DNA from: Candidatus Hinthialibacter antarcticus
GTDB taxonomy: Bacteria; Hinthialibacterota; Hinthialibacteria; Hinthialibacterales; Hinthialibacteraceae
NCBI GenBank assembly: GCA_030765645.1
Contig: JAVCCE010000059.1
Location: forward strand, 62,001-126,000
Length of the DNA stretch: 64,000 nucleotides
Direction of reading: 5' to 3'
Position numbers and translations under genes: made by a program. Below are positions 18,125 through 27,542 of this stretch, in pieces (the stretch's first letter is position 1; each line of letters starts with the position of its first letter). The notes beneath the pieces are model-generated. The model had not been told where the DNA came from. It made no database searches and saw only the letters and a program-made list of their open reading frames with translations.

Positions 18125-19249
18125 ATGCTATATGCAACAGACTCCACACGAGACCTCGTATTTATTACGGTCACCTTGGAAGCAAGTGCGGATGATCCCG
18201 TATTCAATGCGTTTCATCAACTTGCCAACTACCTGAACAGCCGCAACGCGGTGTTATTGCAAGAGCGTATCTTTGCATCCACCAGCGAATTTGCGCGAAT
18301 CCAGGCCCAACGCGCCAAGGCGTTTGAAGGGCTGGGCGATGCAGTCGCGGTTGAGCCGACTTATATTGACGGCGCTGATTGCGAAGGCGCTCCTCTGGCG
18401 GGCATTCATGCGTTGGCAACTTGTCCGAAGTCGGATAAAGACGCGCCGCTGGTCATGCATGAAGGCCGGGCGATTGGGCGCTTTGTGCATGGGCGCGAGG
18501 CGGAATATTGCCTATTGTCTGATGTCAGTGCGTGGACAGGCCAAGATGAGCAAAACCCCTGCCGCGAAACCACGCAAGCCATTCAATTTGCCAACGACTG
18601 TTTGCAACGCCATCAGTGGTCCTATAAAGACGTGCGCCGCACCTGGTTTTATCTCGACAATATTTTAGATTGGTACGACGACTTCAACGCGGCCCGTAAC
18701 ATATTGTATAGCGAACTGGGCGTGTTGAACGGCAAGGCCAATTCGATGATTCCCGCCAGCACCGGCATTATGGGGAGCAACGCCAAGGGGCACCGCTGTA
18801 CCTTAGATTTACTCGCCGCCCGTCCACAAGGCGCCAAGTGCTTTTACGTAGAACGCCTCGTCAACAACAAGCAAAACGAAGCAACGGATTACGGTTCCGC
18901 CTTTTCACGCGGGATGGCGGTGAATACCGAAGTGGGACGCTATATGTTTATTTCTGGCACCGCGTCGATTGATGAAGACGGGCGTACCGTCCATCTAGAC
19001 GATTCAGAAGCGCAGATTCGACGCACGATGTTGAACGTCAAGGTGCTGTTAGAGAGCGTGAACGCAGACTTGTCGCACATTTGCCGCGCGACGGTGTTTA
19101 TGAAATATGCAAAAGACCTGCCGCTGTTTCGCAGCATTGCGGCGGAGTTTGGGTTTCCTGATATTCCTTTGGTCTGTACGGTCGCCGATGTATGCCGCGA
19201 CGACTTGTTATTTGAAATCGACGCAAGCGCAATCTTAAATTGGGTGTAG
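18125..19249 (+). CDS. RidA/YjgF-superfamily protein, FkbO/chorismatase-like layout
   Basis: 374 residues with a RidA-type domain at the C-terminus (GRYMFISGTASIDEDGRTVH at about 276-295, then RATVFMKYAKDLPLFRSI) after a related N-terminal part. Two RidA-like halves in one chain is the layout of FkbO/Hyg5-type chorismatases and of some uncharacterised Rid proteins. RidA proper deaminates enamine/imine intermediates; chorismatases cleave chorismate. Which applies cannot be told from sequence. No signal peptide, so cytoplasmic, unlike all the genes after it. It is first in a tight operon: the next gene starts 4 bases after its stop. GGGGAG lies at 18107-18112, 12 bases from ATG 18125. Confidence 0.65.
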   Translation: MLYATDSTRDLVFITVTLEASADDPVFNAFHQLANYLNSRNAVLLQERIFASTSEFARIQAQRAKAFEGLGDAVAVEPTYIDGADCEGAPLAGIHALATCPKSDKDAPLVMHEGRAIGRFVHGREAEYCLLSDVSAWTGQDEQNPCRETTQAIQFANDCLQRHQWSYKDVRRTWFYLDNILDWYDDFNAARNILYSELGVLNGKANSMIPASTGIMGSNAKGHRCTLDLLAARPQGAKCFYVERLVNNKQNEATDYGSAFSRGMAVNTEVGRYMFISGTASIDEDGRTVHLDDSEAQIRRTMLNVKVLLESVNADLSHICRATVFMKYAKDLPLFRSIAAEFGFPDIPLVCTVADVCRDDLLFEIDASAILNWV

Positions 19250-19253
19250 CGCC

Positions 19254-21026
19254 ATGCCTTCATACCTCACGCCTCGCTGTTTGCGGTGCACTGTCACCGC
19301 ATTGCTGTGCATTTTTATTGTGCATAGCCAGCCCGTTTTTTGTTTGAATCAAGACATTCTCTTCGTCCAAATTCCAAAGACATCTTTAGAATCGGGATTC
19401 ATCGGAGTTCCTGGTGGACGTTATGTAGACGGTTGCCGCATCATGCGGCTGAACCGCGACGGCGAATTGCAAAACCTGACGGAGGGTTTCGCTTCCGCCT
19501 GCGACCCGGCCGTTGATTTTGACGGCAATACGATTTACTTCACGGGTAAGCGCCATCCCGGCGACAATTGGCTCCTATTTAAAATGAACGCGGACGGCAG
19601 CGAGAAAGAGATGATTCCCACGGGGATTGCTCATAGCGTTTCGCCGTTGCGGGTTGGCTCGCTGTTTCATCTGAATGATGAGCACCCAGCGCCGCGTTTG
19701 GTATTCGTCGGGGCGGATGACGGTTGGTTAGAAACAATTGAGCATGATTCCAGCGCGCTCTATTCGTGTTGGATGGACGGCAGCGGCGTGCAGCGAATTA
19801 CACATAACACGCTTGCGGATTTTGATCCGACCGTGTTGCCGAACGGGCGCGTGGTTTATAGCAGCGTGCAAGCAGTCGGAAACAAGTTGCCAAATTGGAA
19901 ACTGATGGCGGTCAACATCGACGGCGCTGACGCCATGCTTTATTTTGGGCAAGATGAGCCGTTCTTTCGCATGTTACAGCCAGCAGCGTCACCCGATGGG
20001 CGCGTGTATTTTATCGAAGATGGGCGTCTCTCTTTTGTCGAACAATGGCGCCCACTTCACACCTACAAAAATCTTGCGAGCGGTTGGTTTTTGTATCCCT
20101 GTCCGATTGATGACGAATCGATCGTGATCTCAAAAAAAGAAGGCGACAAAGACATCTATGCTCTTGTGCGGCTTTCCGCCCAATCCGGCGCCGTGCTTGA
20201 AACGGTCTTGCAAGACAGCGAATACCATTGCGTCGATGCGCAAGTGTTGGCGCCGAACGAACGGGTCGACGGGCGCTCTAGCGTTGTGGATGTCAGAAAA
20301 GAGTCGGGCGTATTGTATTGCCTGAACGTGTATGAGAGCCAGCATGGGTTGGTTCGCGACCTCTCGCCTGGAGGAATCAAAGCAGTGCGCGTGATTGAAG
20401 GGCGCTATGGCAACCACTCCCCAGGGGGAAAGACGCTAGGCGAAGCCCTGGTAGAAGAAGACGGCTCGTTTTATTTGAAAGTCCCGGCGGATACGCCGTT
20501 GAGTTTGCAGCTGCTGGATGAAAGCGGCGAAGCGCTTCGGACGCAATGCGGCGCGATGTGGGTGCGCCCGGGCGAACGGCGCGGTTGCATCGGCTGCCAT
20601 GAAGACCCGGAACTGACGCCGCCCAACCGACTGGCGCAAGCGGTAGTCAAGCCGGCGTTCGATTTCACGTCGACGGCCCCAAAGCCTTGGCTGGATTTTG
20701 TCAGCGACATTGCACCGATGCTTGCTTCGACTTGCGTTCAATGCCACGACTCAACCCATCGGCTTGATTTTTCTTGTGACTCGACAAACAACCGGGAAGT
20801 CAAAGCAATCTATGACAAATTGACGCATGCGGAATCTCTCTCGTTAGACCCCACCAGCTCGACTGTTGGGCTTCTATACATTCAAGCCGGTTCCATTTTG
20901 CTAAGCCCGATTGTTCGCGAGATGCGCGACAAACCGCATTCGTTGGACGCAGACGTGATTCAAACATTCATTGACTGGATCAATCAGGGCGCGCCGTATT
21001 CTATTCAGACGGGAGAACAGCAATGA
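19254..21026 (+). CDS. Exported diheme beta-propeller protein, HzsA-related
   Basis: 590 residues. A signal peptide (about 1-31) precedes a TolB/WD-like propeller (about 35-330, with repeated DFDPTVLPNGRVVYSS-type blades), a middle beta domain and a C-terminal cytochrome c region with two heme sites: CIGCH at 445 (in ERRGCIGCHEDPELTPP) and CVQCH at 494. This order, and ERRGCIGCHE in particular, is that of hydrazine synthase alpha-subunit-like proteins, a family widespread outside anammox bacteria. No partner hydrazine synthase subunits are present, so hydrazine chemistry is not implied. Its stop overlaps the next start (ATGA). Confidence 0.78.
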   Translation: MPSYLTPRCLRCTVTALLCIFIVHSQPVFCLNQDILFVQIPKTSLESGFIGVPGGRYVDGCRIMRLNRDGELQNLTEGFASACDPAVDFDGNTIYFTGKRHPGDNWLLFKMNADGSEKEMIPTGIAHSVSPLRVGSLFHLNDEHPAPRLVFVGADDGWLETIEHDSSALYSCWMDGSGVQRITHNTLADFDPTVLPNGRVVYSSVQAVGNKLPNWKLMAVNIDGADAMLYFGQDEPFFRMLQPAASPDGRVYFIEDGRLSFVEQWRPLHTYKNLASGWFLYPCPIDDESIVISKKEGDKDIYALVRLSAQSGAVLETVLQDSEYHCVDAQVLAPNERVDGRSSVVDVRKESGVLYCLNVYESQHGLVRDLSPGGIKAVRVIEGRYGNHSPGGKTLGEALVEEDGSFYLKVPADTPLSLQLLDESGEALRTQCGAMWVRPGERRGCIGCHEDPELTPPNRLAQAVVKPAFDFTSTAPKPWLDFVSDIAPMLASTCVQCHDSTHRLDFSCDSTNNREVKAIYDKLTHAESLSLDPTSSTVGLLYIQAGSILLSPIVREMRDKPHSLDADVIQTFIDWINQGAPYSIQTGEQQ

Positions 21027-22645
21027 AAAGCATTCTGCTTCCGTTGATTGCTTTGGTTCTATTCGCTTCCACTTCGCTGGCTCAGGACGTTTTTCCGCAA
21101 TTTACTGATGCGACCGAGTCGGCGGGCATTCATTTCAAACACAGCATCGGCGACGAAAAGTTAGATAACATCATTGAATCGACTGGCGCGGGTTGCGCGT
21201 TTTTTGATTACAACAACGACGGCCAACTCGACATTTATCTTGTCAACGGAAGTTACCTGGCGGGGATCAACAGCATCCGCGGACGCAATCAACAAGGCAA
21301 GTTAAAGAACGCGCTCTATCACAATAACGGCGACGGGACCTTTCGCGACGTAAGCGAAGCGGCGGGCGTGGCGGATACCGGTTTCGGCATGGGCTGCGTG
21401 ACCGGAGACTACGACAACGACGGCGATGCGGATTTGTTCGTGACCAACTACGGGCCGGATGTTCTTTATCAAAACAACGGCGACGGCACGTTTTCAAATG
21501 TCACCCAACAGGCAGGCGTCGAAGACGACCGCTGGGGCATCGGCGCATCATTCTTTGATTATGACAAAGACGGCGACCTCGACCTCTACGTCGGCGCCTA
21601 TATTTTGTGGGACCCCGAATACAACTATTACTACGCGCCCGACAAGTTCCCCGGGCCGCTGTCGTATCCCGGACAGCAGGACGCGCTCTATCGCAATAAC
21701 GACGACGGGACCTTCACCGACGTAACCGAAGCCGCTGGATTAACCAATCCCGATGGGCGCGCCATGGGAGTGGCGACCTGCGATATCGACAATGACGGCT
21801 GGGTGGATATCTTCGTCGCCAATGACGCGATGGGAAACTACCTCTACCGCAACCTGGGCGATGGGACATTTGAGGACATCGCCTTGTTGACCGCGACCGC
21901 ATTCGGGCAGAACGGCGAGGCCCAGGCGGCGATGGGGCCGGAATTCGGCGACTTTAACCTCGATGGATTTCTTGACTTGCTGGTGCCTGATATGACCTAC
22001 TGCTGCCTGTACCGCAATACGGGCGACGGCTGGTTTGAAGAGATGAGCAACAAGGCGGGGGTGGCTGCATCCTGCGGGCAGTACACCAGCTGGTCTGGCA
22101 ACTTTTTAGATTTTAATCATGACGGTTGGATTGACATTTTTCTCTCCAACGGCGACAGCCACAAACTCGACGCGGAAGAAGACCTCATCTTGCTCAACCA
22201 AGGCGGCGAGCGCTTTGAAGACGTTTCGGCGCGGCTAGGCGCCGCCATGCAAGATAAGTTCGTTTCGCGCGGATCGGCGGTGGGCGATTATGACGGCGAC
22301 GGCGATTTGGATTTATTGATTGTGAACTTGAATAATCGCTGCCGCCTGTTGCGCAACGACGGCGCCTCGAATACGCCCTGGCTGCAAATCAAACTGCAAG
22401 GGACAAAAAGTAACCGCGACGCTTACGGCGCTGTCGTTCAAGTCACCGCCGGCGGCAAAACCCAAACGCGGTATATCACCAGCAGCTCAGGCTATTTGTC
22501 GCAGAGCCAACAGGCCGCGCACTTTGGCCTGGGCGAGAACAAGAGCGCTGAGCGCGTTGATATCCAGTGGCCTAGCGGCGAAAAGCAATCATTCGAAAAC
22601 GTGGATGCAAACCAAGTATTGACCATCAAAGAACCTCAACAATAA
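21023..22645 (+). CDS. Exported CRTAC1/ASPIC-UnbV FG-GAP propeller protein
   Basis: 540 residues: signal peptide (MKSILLPLIALVLFASTSLA), then an FG-GAP integrin-like propeller with seven calcium-type loops (DYNNDGQLD, DYDNDGDAD, DYDKDGDLD, DIDNDGWVD, DFNLDGFLD, DFNHDGWID, DYDGDGDLD), then an ASPIC/UnbV module at the C-terminus (VDIQWPSGEKQSF). Such proteins are secreted and calcium-binding, and are often encoded beside cytochromes in Planctomycetes and related groups; no reaction is known. ATG 21023 overlaps the preceding stop by 4 bases, showing translational coupling. Confidence 0.88.
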   Translation: MKSILLPLIALVLFASTSLAQDVFPQFTDATESAGIHFKHSIGDEKLDNIIESTGAGCAFFDYNNDGQLDIYLVNGSYLAGINSIRGRNQQGKLKNALYHNNGDGTFRDVSEAAGVADTGFGMGCVTGDYDNDGDADLFVTNYGPDVLYQNNGDGTFSNVTQQAGVEDDRWGIGASFFDYDKDGDLDLYVGAYILWDPEYNYYYAPDKFPGPLSYPGQQDALYRNNDDGTFTDVTEAAGLTNPDGRAMGVATCDIDNDGWVDIFVANDAMGNYLYRNLGDGTFEDIALLTATAFGQNGEAQAAMGPEFGDFNLDGFLDLLVPDMTYCCLYRNTGDGWFEEMSNKAGVAASCGQYTSWSGNFLDFNHDGWIDIFLSNGDSHKLDAEEDLILLNQGGERFEDVSARLGAAMQDKFVSRGSAVGDYDGDGDLDLLIVNLNNRCRLLRNDGASNTPWLQIKLQGTKSNRDAYGAVVQVTAGGKTQTRYITSSSGYLSQSQQAAHFGLGENKSAERVDIQWPSGEKQSFENVDANQVLTIKEPQQ

Positions 22646-22656
22646 CGGATTGAGCA

Positions 22657-25041
22657 ATGAATATACATCGGCTGGTTATTCTTTTTTTCTCCATTGCGTT
22701 AGCAGTTGCGTCGATGGTTTCGGCTGCTGAAGACCGCGTCTATCTCGGCGAAATCTCGTGCCGTGAATGTCACGCAAGCGCCGTCCACCAATGGCGGCAA
22801 AGCGCCCACGCCCGCGCCTACGTTGTGCTGGGGATGCCTGAGTCGAAAGAAATCGCCCGGCTGTCCGGCGTCGATGTTGACCCGTTTGAAAGCCCGATCT
22901 GTTTGGGCTGCCATACCACCGCTTCTGATACGGAAGCCTGGGAGCGCGACGCGGAGTTCTCGTATGAAGAGGGCATTCAATGCGAAATGTGCCACGGCGC
23001 CAGCAGTTCGTATCTCTCCATGCACGAAACCAGCAATTCGGATGAAGCGAGACAGGCGGGATTGTTCATTCCTGACGAACGCTTTTGTATGGTTTGCCAT
23101 AAAGAAAAGGGATCGCATACATCCGTTATCGACGTGAAGCCGTTTGTATTCTCTGAAGCATGGAAGCAGATTTCTCATTCAGAAGAGTATGGCAGAGACG
23201 CTGAATTAGACCCCGCTTGGAAACCGCCGCAGCCCAACCGCAACCAAGCGGGTGCTTATGAAACGGTTGAATACAAAACGCCTTGGAACCTGACGATTTC
23301 TCAAGACGGCGCCCGCTTGTTTGTTGTGTGCGAGGCGTCTGATAGCCTGATGGTATTGAATACGCAAGACGGCGCGATTCTGGCTGAAATTGAAGTCGAA
23401 AATCAGCCGCACGATGTTTGCTTGTCGCCGGATGAATCGCGCATTTACGTCTCCAATCGTGGTTCCGACAGCGTTTCAGAACTAGATGGGCGCAGTTATG
23501 AAATCTTACGGACATTGATTGTCGGCGACGAACCGCACGGAGTGATGATCGACGCCGCGAACCAATTTTTATACTCCGTGAATGCGGGCAGCAGCGATAT
23601 TTCCGTTATCGAATTGTCATCGGGCGAAGAAGCCAAACGCCTGTCTGCGGCGCGGGGCGCTTGGGCGATTGCCTCCAGCCCCGATCACAAAACTGCGTAT
23701 GTGACCAATAACCTTTCGCACTTTGTCGGATTTCGCGAGCCTTCGCGTTCGGAAGTTACGGTTTTGGATTTACAGCGCGGGGTTGTGAAAGACCGCGTGA
23801 TGGTTCCTGATGCGAATCTGATTCAAGGCGCCGATGTCTCTCCTGACGGCGAATTTGCGTTGTGTACGCTGATCCGAACCAAGAACCTGGTCCCGATGAC
23901 GCGGGTGTTGCAAGGCTGGGTGATAAACAACGGCTTCGGCGTGATTTGGCGCGACGGGCGCGTTGATCAATTGTTGATTGACGGAGTCGAGAACTATTTT
24001 TCTGATCCGACCGATATTGTGTTCCGACCGGATGGACGCTTCGCCTATCTTAGCGGCGGCGGCGTCGATGCGGTTGCCGTGATTGATATTGAAAAAATGA
24101 AATCAGTTTTGCAAAACGCCTCTGACCGCGACCGCCGCGAGCGTCTGCCCAATCATCTGGGCGTTAGCGCAGAGTATGTCGTCAAACGTATTGCCGTCGG
24201 ACGCAGTCCGCGCGGGATGGTCGCGTCGCGAGACGGGCGTTTCATTTATGTCGCGGACGGCCTTGACGATACAGTGTCGGTGATTGATGCGCAGACGCAA
24301 GAACGCGTGAACGTGTTTGACCTGGGCGGGCCGGAAGTCATTACCCAGGAGCGTTGGGGCGAACAGATTTTTCATAACGCGCGGGTCACGTTTGGGCGTC
24401 AGTTCTCATGTCATTCCTGCCATCCCGACGGCGGCGTCGACGGCATTACTTACGACATCGAGCCGGACGGCATCGGCGTACAGCCGGTCGATAACCGCAC
24501 CTTGCGCGGCATTCTCGATACGGCGCCGTTCAAGTGGGAAGGCACCAACCCGACGTTGAAACGCCAATGCGGCGCGCGCCTTGCGGTGTTCTTTACCCGT
24601 ATTGATCCTTTCACGCCGGAACAATCCGAAGCGCTCGACCGCTATATCTGCACCATCCCCAGGCCGCCCAACCGCTTTCGTACCGGCGACGAATTGACCC
24701 CGGCGCAACAACGCGGCAAAGCGATGTTCTTTAGAACGCATGATAACAGCGGGAATGAAATTCCTCTGAATGATCGTTGTTCCACATGCCATCCCGCTCC
24801 CTATTACACCAGCCGCACCGTTGAAGACGTCGGGACAAAATCGCCGCTGGATATTCATGGCGAGTTTGATGTACCGCATTTGAATAATATTTATGCGACT
24901 GCGCCTTACCTGCATGACGGGCGCGCGCCGACGCTGGAAGAAATCTGGACGGTGTTCAATCCACAGGATGAACATGGCGTCAGTAACGATATGACCAAAG
25001 ATCAACTTAACGATTTGATTGAATTTTTGAAAACGCTGTAA
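22657..25041 (+). CDS. Six-heme c554-like / YVTN propeller / MauG-like fusion
   Basis: 794 residues, exported (signal peptide about 1-22). Three parts: a tetraheme cytochrome c554-like region (CRECH at 35, CLGCH, CEMCH, CMVCH, to about 155); a YVTN beta-propeller (about 205-560, with repeated RIYVSNRGSDSVSELDGR-type blades); and a diheme cytochrome c peroxidase/MauG-like region (CHSCH at 585, CSTCH at 708, with DVPHLNNIYATAPYLHDGRA). MauG-type domains carry out peroxide-dependent oxidations on proteins or small molecules. Joining it to a c554-like tetraheme in one chain suggests an electron path built into the enzyme. It starts 11 bases after the CRTAC1 gene. Confidence 0.85.
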   Translation: MNIHRLVILFFSIALAVASMVSAAEDRVYLGEISCRECHASAVHQWRQSAHARAYVVLGMPESKEIARLSGVDVDPFESPICLGCHTTASDTEAWERDAEFSYEEGIQCEMCHGASSSYLSMHETSNSDEARQAGLFIPDERFCMVCHKEKGSHTSVIDVKPFVFSEAWKQISHSEEYGRDAELDPAWKPPQPNRNQAGAYETVEYKTPWNLTISQDGARLFVVCEASDSLMVLNTQDGAILAEIEVENQPHDVCLSPDESRIYVSNRGSDSVSELDGRSYEILRTLIVGDEPHGVMIDAANQFLYSVNAGSSDISVIELSSGEEAKRLSAARGAWAIASSPDHKTAYVTNNLSHFVGFREPSRSEVTVLDLQRGVVKDRVMVPDANLIQGADVSPDGEFALCTLIRTKNLVPMTRVLQGWVINNGFGVIWRDGRVDQLLIDGVENYFSDPTDIVFRPDGRFAYLSGGGVDAVAVIDIEKMKSVLQNASDRDRRERLPNHLGVSAEYVVKRIAVGRSPRGMVASRDGRFIYVADGLDDTVSVIDAQTQERVNVFDLGGPEVITQERWGEQIFHNARVTFGRQFSCHSCHPDGGVDGITYDIEPDGIGVQPVDNRTLRGILDTAPFKWEGTNPTLKRQCGARLAVFFTRIDPFTPEQSEALDRYICTIPRPPNRFRTGDELTPAQQRGKAMFFRTHDNSGNEIPLNDRCSTCHPAPYYTSRTVEDVGTKSPLDIHGEFDVPHLNNIYATAPYLHDGRAPTLEEIWTVFNPQDEHGVSNDMTKDQLNDLIEFLKTL

Positions 25042-25053
25042 AGGAGAAATGGC

Positions 25054-26232
25054 ATGTGTTGCCGGATTACATCTCTCGGTTTTATGCTGGCGGCTTGCAT
25101 TGCGATTGCGGCGTATGCGGATGACGCGATGTTGCCCGGCGAACCCTTCGTTTATACGGAGTGGGAAACTTTTTACGCGGAAGAAAACGGGCTGCCTAAC
25201 GATCATATTTTTGCGCTCAAAGCCGACGGCGACCGCCTATGGGTCGGGACGGAAAACGGCCTCGCCTGCTATGAAGACGGCCAATGGAAAACCTGGACGG
25301 AAGCGGACGGCCTGCCCTGGCGCGTTGTCAGCGGAATCGCAATTTCACCAAAGACCGGCGATGTGTGGCTGGGATTGTTCGGCGGCGGCGTGGCGCGGTT
25401 TAGCGCAGGGCGCTTCGACCATTTTCATCAGCTCAACAGCGGCTTGGTGAATGACGTTGTCTACGGCGTCACCATGGTCGGCGATGAACTCTGGGCGGCG
25501 ACCACCGCAGGGACCAGCCGCTATAACACCGCCAGCGGCGAGTGGGAAATCTATACCGAAAAAAACGCGCCGATGGAAGAAATCTGGTGCTACAGCATTG
25601 ATTCCGACCCCGCAAACCAAATGATTTACCTTGCCGTCTGGGGCGGCGGAATCCTTGAATACGATATGAAAACCGGGCAATGGACGGACCATCACGACCC
25701 TGATGGCGAAATGGAAATTGATCTGTATCGCGACGACGGGTTGATTCACATCATCACCACTTCCGTTTCATTTACTCAAGGCGTGATGTGGGCGTCGACG
25801 TACTTTGGGCTGAGTCGGTATGACGGACGCCATTGGCGCGGCTACATGGACCACGACAGCGGACTGCGCAGCAATTTCATCAACTTCGCCAAAGGCCGTG
25901 GCGGTTCGGCTTGTTATAATTGCACGGATGAAGGGTTCTCTGTCCTGACGGATTTTGAAAATGACGTTTGGGTTTCATATTACAGAGAGAGCGAAGACGC
26001 CAAACAATGGTCGGCGAAAATCCAAGTCGGCGCGAATGAAATTAGGACGCAGCCTATTGATCTTAATTTGCCCAACCACTACTCCATCGTCTGCGAATTT
26101 CAGGGCGAGGATGTCTGGCTTGGAACCGGGCACGGCCTGGCGCGCGGCAAGGGCGCCGGGTATTGGCCTGGATTAAAAAAGAAAACCGCGTTGGTCCTTC
26201 CACAAGAGGCGATCCAGGGAGAAACGCCATGA
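25054..26232 (+). CDS. Exported two-component-type (Reg_prop) beta-propeller
   Basis: 392 residues. N-terminal export signal; LAAC at residues 12-15 could be a lipobox, making it a lipoprotein, or the signal may simply end at AYA. The body is a propeller with ligand-type blades such as DRLWVGTENGLACYEDGQWK and ELWAATTAGTSRYNTASGEW, the pattern of the periplasmic sensor part of hybrid two-component proteins. No kinase domain follows, so the sensor stands alone. GGSACYNC adds a CxxC pair that lacks the His for heme. AAGGAG precedes ATG 25054; the stop overlaps the next start (ATGA). Confidence 0.75.
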   Translation: MCCRITSLGFMLAACIAIAAYADDAMLPGEPFVYTEWETFYAEENGLPNDHIFALKADGDRLWVGTENGLACYEDGQWKTWTEADGLPWRVVSGIAISPKTGDVWLGLFGGGVARFSAGRFDHFHQLNSGLVNDVVYGVTMVGDELWAATTAGTSRYNTASGEWEIYTEKNAPMEEIWCYSIDSDPANQMIYLAVWGGGILEYDMKTGQWTDHHDPDGEMEIDLYRDDGLIHIITTSVSFTQGVMWASTYFGLSRYDGRHWRGYMDHDSGLRSNFINFAKGRGGSACYNCTDEGFSVLTDFENDVWVSYYRESEDAKQWSAKIQVGANEIRTQPIDLNLPNHYSIVCEFQGEDVWLGTGHGLARGKGAGYWPGLKKKTALVLPQEAIQGETP

Positions 26233-27542
26233 AATTAAAATTTTCGATATTGGTTGCTTCGGCATTGGTGTTATGTTGTTTCAATTTCATTCAAGCGGAT
26301 GAAGAAGCGGCGGCGCCTAAATACGGCGACACGCCAGCGGAATACGTTCCATTTGGGAAATTCACAAAACCGTATAAAGAATTTTTTTTGGAACCGTTAG
26401 AATATACGGGCTATGGGCGGAATATTCCCGAACCGCAAGGGCTTGAATCAATCCGTATTGGTTTCATCGGTCCGATTGAGTCAACGGTGTCGGTCGCGAC
26501 GGGCGGTATGTCGCATGAAGAACCGTTGGGCGTACAGATGCTGCAAGGCGCGAAACTCGCCATCCAACAGGCCAACGCAAACGGCGGCTATCGCGGCGGG
26601 GTTCCATTTGAGTTGATGGTGCATAACGACAATGGCTTGTGGGGCGCATCCGGCAGCGAAATCATCGACATGGCTTACAAAGAAAAGTGTTGGGCCGTAC
26701 TTGGAACCATCGACGGCGCCAATAGCCATATCGCAATTCGGGTGGCGTTGAAGTGTGAGATTCCGGTGATGAACACTGGCGACACCGACCCGACGTTCAT
26801 TGAGACCAACATCCCCTGGGTGTTTCGTTGCGTGACAGACGACCGCCAGATGTGTTATTTGCTGTCGGATTATGTCTTCAAAAAATTAAAACTGACGCGC
26901 GTTGCGGCGTTGCGGGCGGGCAACCGCTATGGACGCATGAGCATTGATGAATTTCGCGACGCCGCCAAGCGGCTGGGGCATCCCTTTATGGCGGAACTGC
27001 AATACCCGCTTGGTTCCGACGATATGCGGCCTCAGTTAAAGCGCCTGCAAGCATTGGACGTTGAAGCGATCATTACGTATGGTGACGCGCGCGAATCGGC
27101 GTTGTTGCTCAAGCAAATGCGGGAAATGGGGATGCAGCAATGGCTCATCGGCAGCGACCGTATGGTGAGCGACGAGTTTTTTGAGATCGCAGGCGATGCG
27201 GTTGCGCAGGGCAAAGTTGCGGCGGGATATCCGTTTGATCCAACCCGCGACGACCCGAAGTGGGTCCAATTTCAAAAAGACTTTCAGGCGCAATTCAATA
27301 CAGCGCCGGGCCATTTCGCCGCGCATTCATTTGACGGCATGAATATGGTACTCGACGCGATCAATCAGGCGGGATTAAACCGGGCGCTGATTCGCGACGC
27401 GCTGGCGAACACGAAAACCTATCACGGCGTGACCGGAGATAAAGTGTTTGACGCCGTGTTTACCGACCGCAGCCCCGCGACCTTAGCGTTGTTGGAAGAC
27501 GGGGAATTTGAAATCTATACGCAAGATGAAGTTTTCGATTAA
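26229..27542 (+). CDS. Periplasmic ligand-binding protein (Leu/Ile/Val-binding type), paralogue 1
   Basis: 437 residues. Signal peptide (MKLKFSILVASALVLCCFNFIQA), a linker with PYKEFFLEPLEYTGYGR, then a type I periplasmic binding fold: IRIGFIGPIE, GAKLAIQQANANGGYRGGVP, AVLGTIDGANSHIAI and VAALRAGNRYGR. Start ATG 26229 is set by the ATGA overlap with the previous gene and by the signal peptide. Normally such a protein feeds an ABC importer, but no permease or ATPase is encoded nearby, so it may act as a sensor or scavenger for the redox proteins of this operon. The ligand is unknown. Confidence 0.82.
   Translation: MKLKFSILVASALVLCCFNFIQADEEAAAPKYGDTPAEYVPFGKFTKPYKEFFLEPLEYTGYGRNIPEPQGLESIRIGFIGPIESTVSVATGGMSHEEPLGVQMLQGAKLAIQQANANGGYRGGVPFELMVHNDNGLWGASGSEIIDMAYKEKCWAVLGTIDGANSHIAIRVALKCEIPVMNTGDTDPTFIETNIPWVFRCVTDDRQMCYLLSDYVFKKLKLTRVAALRAGNRYGRMSIDEFRDAAKRLGHPFMAELQYPLGSDDMRPQLKRLQALDVEAIITYGDARESALLLKQMREMGMQQWLIGSDRMVSDEFFEIAGDAVAQGKVAAGYPFDPTRDDPKWVQFQKDFQAQFNTAPGHFAAHSFDGMNMVLDAINQAGLNRALIRDALANTKTYHGVTGDKVFDAVFTDRSPATLALLEDGEFEIYTQDEVFD

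Noticed and set aside
19254-21026. Hydrazine synthase and an anammox lifestyle
   Set aside because: Only an HzsA-like protein is present, without the beta/gamma subunits or hydrazine dehydrogenase; HzsA-like proteins are widespread in non-anammox bacteria.
24406-25206. Leftward open frame of 266 codons opposite the MauG-like region
   Set aside because: It spans the end of one well-supported gene and the start of another; it is a shadow of codon bias.
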